From assembly GCA_036785705.1 (NCBI GenBank), contig JAWUZG010000029.1, positions 17,646,001 through 17,710,000 of the forward strand: DNA of 64,000 nt, given 5' to 3'. The translations under genes and the position numbers were made by a program. The number at the start of each line of letters is the position of its first letter. The first letter of the stretch is position 1. Positions 58,572-64,000 of this stretch are shown here, one piece after another. The stretch comes from Acanthornis magna (lineage: Eukaryota; Chordata; Aves; Passeriformes; Acanthizidae). Below the pieces are notes generated by a model. That model did not search any database. It was not told where the DNA came from and was given only the letters and a program-made list of their open reading frames with translations.

Positions 58572-61500
58572 GTAAAAATGAAGATGGTGGCTGCCTAGGA
58601 ATATTGCAGCATCGCCATAGACTGGTATTACCTTGTTTGAATAGCAATATGCATTATTGTATATTACATATTAGTATTTCTATGCTACAAGATAAAGAAC
58701 TTCAAAAGGTGTTTGCCTTTTTTGTTCCTGCTTTCAGTTTTCACCTCTGATAGTGAGACTAGACTTCGTGACAATGGATTATAGTACACAAATTGACTCC
58801 CACATAATTATTAAGTATCACAGAGATGCTCTTTGAATACATCCATTTGTAATTGAGTTTAGTGATAGCCTGCTGTTTGTTCATCCTAAAGCATAAATAT
58901 AACCTTTATCTGCTTTAACACTTCTTGTCTGAAAACTATAAATGGGACTTTATGCAAAACATAATCCAGTCCAGGGGGCATAGATCAGTCTACTATAGAT
59001 GCAAAGGAGATGTAAGAAGCTGTAATTTAAAATAATAATAAATAATAATAAATAATGAAATATATTATTTATGTGACAAAATGAGCCCATGATTAACTTT
59101 CTAATAGCAGACAGTTCAAAGTGATGAGAGTTTTCTGTTTTTATGGGGGTTTGTGAACTTCAAGGGGTGGTAATTTAAAAAATAGCCCAGTGTGCTAGAG
59201 AGGAAGGATCCAGCCCCACGGTCTTTTTCATGGAAGGGGAAGCAACTTGTGAAATTCTATGTGATGCACAGTGCCTTCTTCGTATTCTTAAATGTGACAT
59301 AGTGCTGAGCAGTTGTTTCATCTAATTTTAATATAAATGTACGAAAATGAGCCTGTCTCTGGAGCTGGACTTCTGACAAGATGATCAGTGAAGGCTCTGC
59401 TTGCTAATGTGTTTCGCCTGAATTTCCTATTTATTTCAAGTTGTCAACAGTGATGTGATCCTATAGCTAAACACCAGGAACTTACAGTGTTGATTACAGT
59501 CAGTGAAAGGGTTCTGGAGGAGTGTCTTCGAGGAGCATCCTGAAAATTCTAACCCCCAATATATAGAATAGTGTCATGGTGGGCAGAAAGAAAGTACAGA
59601 GAGAAAATATCTGCACAGAGTTGTAAAAAATCTATTATAGCTACAGCTGGAAATGCCTTGTCAAATATTCACAGCAAATTACTGCTTCCTTTAATGTTGG
59701 TGAGGAAACATAAGGAGCTAAGTGACTACAAACATCAACCTTAGAGCCACTGTTTACAAGGAAAAGACACTGTTTACAGTGAAACAGATAATTGAGTATG
59801 CTTCATTGCATAGATACTGACTTTAGGTATATGGTCTGCTTTTGAACCTTAAACTGTTTAAAATTTTTGATCGAATTTTCAGTTTCAGATATTTCTCATT
59901 GATTCTGTAGTGCTAATATCTATGTTCTGTCGATGTGACATGCTTAGAACCAAAGTTTCAAAGATGAACTCATCCCTTTAAAAAATACTGTAACTGCCTA
60001 AGCAAAAATATCGAGTGGTTTGGATTGCTTATTTGTTCTCTCTCAAGTATGATTTTATAGCTACTGATCAAGCAGCAATGCTGCAGATTATAGGGCATTG
60101 TCTGGAAGTGCTCTAATTCCGAACCATTGGGATTTCTGTGTGCTTTTGCTTTTGACAGCCAGTATGAAATCGCATAGGCAAACATTTGGGAAGCACTGTA
60201 AACATCAACTGACTTCAGCAGAATCTGAGGTGTTGAAAAATAAAACCCAAGAAGCCCAAAAATTTCCCATTCTAGGACTCAAAAGTAGGACCCTCAGTAC
60301 TGAAGGATGCTTTGGGCAACTAACAAAATGTGTCCAAATTAAACTTCACTTTTGTAGACTGATAAATCTCCCTCAGCAAAAGGCCCAAGTGATGATTTTT
60401 GGAAAGCAAATTCTTGAGTGTCTTTCTGAGCCAAGCTCTGACTCCTTTTTTCCCTTTACTAATAAAAGAAAATTAAGATGTGGATTTTATAACTTTTGTG
60501 GTATTCTGTCATCTAGTTAGGGAATGTATTTTCAGGAAAGATGCAAAAAAAAAACCTGGAGACACATTTCACAGTTGGAAAATAAATGGCCACAGGTTTT
60601 GTAAGGAAAGCAGATGAAAATGGAAGAGAACTTTTGGATTACAGTCAAGAAGAAAGGATTTGAACGCTTACTAGTGCTTAAAATACTTCTATTTTTCTCC
60701 TCAGGGAAATACATATACTTCTCCAGTTCTTATTAAATATTTGAAAATTTATTGAGTTTCTGCATTTCATGAATCCCATTTGTGCAAGTTACCAAACCAA
60801 GAAACTATAACAAAAACAAATCACAGTGAGTTAAGAAAATAAATCGCAAAGTTAACATGTTTTCCAATATACTGTTACAGATGTCTTTTCTGGCACTCTA
60901 TTTGTTAGCAAGTTCCATGCAGTTTATTGAAACCTTTACTGCCATGCATAAAGTAAAAATAATAAATAATAAAATAAAGAGGTTTAATAAAGGCTGAAAA
61001 AAAAAAAAGATATCTGGAAAATGTTTAGTTGCTTAGCTTTGTATAGAAGTACAACTTTGGAAAGTAACCTTGAATTCAATTCTGACTTTGTCACTAAAGC
61101 TGCTTGGTGTTTTATCCCTCAATTCTGAACCCTCCTTGTCAATCACTCTTATTTGTTTCAAGATTGTAGTGAGAAACCATGATTTTATTTTTACTGACTT
61201 AGGTCATACGCTTTTTTTCATAAGTAATAGTGTATATGTGGTCCATAATCATGTAAAATTTTCTTGTAATATTTTGTTCTTATGCATGGAGGATGGGCAC
61301 ATGCATGTTCTGAGTTTTATATCTTTAGGGAGAATCAGCAAATGATGATATTTCTTTTAATGTAGTGTTTTCCTATCAATTTGTGTACTAATAAAGTGCT
61401 GAGACTTCTACTGAACAAAATCAGCCAAATAGATCGGTTCAGGAGACATGAATTTTCCTGTTGAAGACTTCTATGAATTCCTGTCATTGTTATCAGACTT

Positions 61501-61575
61501 GATTGTCTGTAGGTTCCTATGCAAGCCAGCTCAGATGGTTTGCTGTAAAGATTGACAGAGATCAGCATCTTCAGA
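58572..61575 (+). other. PDE1C: PDE1C intron sequence, no feature
   Basis: AT-rich, with an (AAT)n-like stretch at about 59028-59057 and A-rich runs near 60957-61011. The 140-codon frame at 60098-60520 has no recognisable product. Confidence 0.5.
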
Positions 61576-61604
61576 TGTAAATACCATGGACAATGAGAAT
61601 GAAC
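61576..61604 (-). repeat. Inverted repeat arm 1 (29 nt)
   Basis: Perfect reverse complement of 62234-62262. The identity stops sharply at both edges. Confidence 0.95.
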
Positions 61605-62233
61605 GAAAACAAAGGTCCCAAGAAAATGTCTTCTGCCAGCTCCAGGAACAGGGGTTGCCCCTGGCAACTGTGGCCAGGAAAGGTGTTGGGACATTTCCTC
61701 TGAAACAGTCTAGGATTGATGAATGCAGCTCCTCGAAAACCTGCACCAGGCAATTTCCCATGGAGTTCAGAGAGAAACAAAAGAATACTTCTGCTTCTCT
61801 CTGTCCTGGCCCAGAGCACATGCCCCAGGAAACTCGCTTGGCAGCCCACAGAGAAACAAGAAAGAGAGCTCTATCTGAGTGTTTTCCCGCCCTTAAAGGG
61901 ACCCCAGCATCTCTGGTCTCCATGGACCCCGGCCAAAAGACTGGTTCTGGTTCCACTTCCAATCCCTGGGTCTTAAAGGGACAGTAAAACAAACTGCATG
62001 GACTGACATAGAGGAAAAACTGAGTACAATTCACTTTTTTTGTGTCACCCAAGACTTTACCTACTCCTTACTCCATATCATCTATATCATGCCCAAATTA
62101 ATGCCTTTAAACTATATACATACACACATACAAATAACTATATACAAATACAGGTATTATTCCAGTAGTCACTGGTTGTTCCCCCAAGATGTGGATTGAG
62201 TTCATTTGGTCCATGACTGATGTAATGGGAGCA
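61605..62233. other. Unresolved segment between the inverted repeat arms
   Basis: A GC-richer block with two CTTAAAGGGAC motifs (61893 and 61971) and a 173-codon minus-strand frame. It may be an LTR remnant of the ERV at 62263-64000, but no TATA, poly(A) signal or duplication was found. Confidence 0.3.
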
Positions 62234-62262
62234 GTTCATTCTCATTGTCCATGGTATTTACA
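62234..62262 (+). repeat. Inverted repeat arm 2 (29 nt)
   Basis: Perfect reverse complement of 61576-61604; lies at the end of the integrase remnant. Confidence 0.95.
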
Positions 62263-63130
62263 ACATGCAGTGGCATTGCCGTTCAGCAACAAGTGTTACA
62301 TATACAATTCAACATTGCAGACTGTTCTCACCCAAAGTCGAATCCCTTTGGGATACATGATGTGTTTCCCTGTCCCTCTGCATTACCCACCAAATGTAAC
62401 CAGGTCCTTGAACAAAAACAATCCCACAGTTGGGTTTGCCTTTGCTTCAGGCAGGATTAATCCAAACTGTCTTTCCTAACATAGTTCTCATATACACCAT
62501 GGGGACTTTAGCTCCATCTGTACACAGGGGTTCCAATTGCGCAAGGCCAACTCAGTTAATCAAACCTCTGGTGTTAACTAACCAGGTAGCCTATGCCAAA
62601 TGCAGATGCCATGGCTTGAAGGCCCCATCAACCATTGCCTTCAGCATTGCCTTCAGTGTGGTTTTTAGCAGTCCATTGCTCTGCTTAACTTCCCCAGCAG
62701 CATGATGGAATATGATACACCCACTCAATGCCATGATCTCTAGCCCAAGGTGTTTATAAGGGTATTTTTTAAATTAGTCCCCTTGTCTGACTTAATTCTC
62801 ACAGGGATTCCATGTTGCCATAAGACTTGTTTTTCAAGGCCCAGGATAGTGTTCTGGTCAGTGACATGAGGCATGGGTTACATCTCCAGCCATCCAGTGG
62901 TAGTTGCTACCATTGTGAGCAGGTAGTACTTTCCTTGGTGGGTTTGTGGCAGTGTAATGTAATCAATCTGCCAAGCCTCTCCATACTTATATTTAGACCA
63001 ATGCCCCCCATACCACAGGGGCTTTACCCGCTTGGCCTGCTTGATTTCAGCCCATGTCTCACAATCCTGGATTACCTGGGCTGTAGTGTCCGTGGTTAAG
63101 TCCGCCCCTTATTCACAAGCCCATTGGTGT
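62263..63130 (-). pseudogene. Class III-like ERV integrase remnant
   Basis: The minus strand decodes with stops to integrase: VKPLWYGGHWSKYKYGEAWQ, IDYITLPQTHQGKYYLL, TTTGWLEM, then a C-terminal part with KTVWINPA and GIVFVQGPGYIWWV. The portion 62880-63120 corresponds to 19150-19400 of the other copy. Many stops. Unlike that copy it retains the C-terminal end. Confidence 0.8.
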
Positions 63131-64000
63131 GTTTCATCTCTTCTCTGATGACTTGAGGTGTTATGGGCCCACCAAGCTAGAGATAACTCACCCTTGTGTT
63201 GTAAGTCTATATCTACCTGAGACACTTAAAATTTGGCAGCCCAATCTACCTGTTCATTGCTGTGGTTCTCATCAACAGCTCAACTCTTAGGCACATGTGC
63301 ATTCACATGACAAAGTTTTACCATCATTTTCTCTGCCTGGTTGGGGTTGTCTTGCCGTACTTGAGCAGCCAAGATGGGTTTTTCTCTGTGCTGCCAATTG
63401 GCTTTTATCCACCTTTCCAGCTACCCCCACAGAGCATTTGCTACTGTCTCTGAGTCAGTGTAGAGGTAGGGTGCTGGCCACTTCTCTCACTCAGTGATAT
63501 ACAAAGCCAGTTAGACAGCTTTCAGCTCTGCAACCTGACTTGATTCATCTTGTCCATTGGTGGCTGCCACAACTCACTGTATAAGGCTCCTTACAGCTGC
63601 TTTCCATTCCCTATTAAACCCTGTGATACAGCAATAGCCATTGATGGAGAGAGCATATCATCCCTCACTCTCCAATAGCTAGGTATGCGGTGGGGCCTCC
63701 TCAGCTCATCACCTACGTATCTTCCTCTTTAGATGATAGTCCAAAATTTGCGCCTTCAGGCCAGTTCAGGATGATTTCCTAGAACCCAAGGTGATTAGGA
63801 TTTCCTATCCAACCTTGCTGTGTTATGGGAGCCATCCACTTAACCCATGTAGCATCAGTGGCATGATATGTGGAAGGGACTTTCCCTTGAACATCCAGCC
63901 CTGCACTGGTAGTCAGGGTCTTAGAATGACCTGTGCTTTGGTGATAACCACTTCTGAGATGGCTCAAACCCCTTCATAAGCTGCTAAGATCCCTTTTCCT
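63131..64000 (-). pseudogene. Class III-like ERV RNase H and RT-end remnant, runs off window
   Basis: Around 63420-63460 the minus strand reads LYTDSETVANALWGWL, the RNase H strand with its catalytic Asp, then NPNQAEKMMVKLCHVNAHVP. 63840-64000 (TSAGLDVQGKVPSTYHATDA) corresponds to 19490-19620 of the left copy. Stops are frequent. The element continues beyond 64000. Confidence 0.8.

Noticed and set aside
60098..60520. 140-codon plus-strand frame
   Set aside because: It has no recognisable product, lies in intron-like AT-rich sequence and does not match the expected next PDE1C exon.
61531..62052. 173-codon minus-strand frame
   Set aside because: It includes one inverted-repeat arm, has no recognisable domain and shows no codon pattern that separates it from chance.
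58572..64000. Next PDE1C exon
   Set aside because: I searched for the helix following DDWR and the histidine/aspartate HTADISHP region and found neither; it must lie beyond the window.

Overview
The window is vertebrate nuclear DNA and looks avian, most likely from a songbird. The evidence is its content. CR1 LINE copies occur on both strands. Solo LTRs of several endogenous retrovirus (ERV) groups are present with recognisable target-site duplications (TSDs). There is a composite SINE with a tRNA-Ile head and a CR1 tail, like the passerine SINE TguSINE1. Seven coding exons belong to one conserved vertebrate gene. I see no bacterial genes, operons or CRISPR.

Host gene. Seven + strand exons between 30823 and 58571 (30823-30936, 31778-31960, 34536-34602, 38698-38814, 47908-48048, 56615-56715, 58443-58571) encode the calmodulin-binding/regulatory part and the first half of the catalytic domain of a calmodulin-dependent cyclic-nucleotide phosphodiesterase, PDE1C. 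All exon frames are open, all junctions follow GT-AG, and phases match between exons. The 5' exons and the exons after DDW(R) lie outside the window or were not found.

Left flank (1-30.8 kb). This part is a graveyard of mobile elements: a long old CR1 (1-3292) split by a 334-bp LTR; an LTR candidate (6473-7484); the SINE split by an 845-bp LTR (7919-8763); an ERV integrase-end remnant (13990-14420) cut by a solo LTR (14421-15045); a pentanucleotide microsatellite (17737-17832); a class III-like ERV lying antisense (18800-23640) and interrupted by two solo LTRs; and an ORF2-bearing CR1 (23915-26890) split by another solo LTR.

Introns. The fourth intron in the window (38815-47907) carries the most striking object. 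It is a class II (beta-like) provirus, 39365-46636, on the minus strand and antisense to PDE1C, inserted into a CR1. It has 287-bp LTRs, a tRNA-Trp-like primer site, gag, a dUTPase-protease, pol with intact RNase H and integrase signatures, and no room for a full env. A solo LTR of the same family sits in its pol in the opposite orientation with its own 6-bp TSD. The provirus is broken by frameshifts, stops and a changed reverse-transcriptase active site. Other introns hold solo LTRs (33046-33377, 36433-37350) and CR1 fragments (35866-36040, 50496-52310).

Right flank (58.6-64 kb). Here there is non-coding sequence, a perfect 29-nt inverted repeat about 630 bp apart, and a second decayed class III pol on the minus strand running off the window. 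It retains an RNase H segment that the copy at 18.8-21 kb has lost.

Taken together, this is an ordinary conserved signalling gene whose introns and 5' flank record successive layers of retroelement insertion. No new host pathway is evident. The unusual biology is in the nested and self-inserted retroelements. All comparisons were made by eye; LTR differences were counted by hand.
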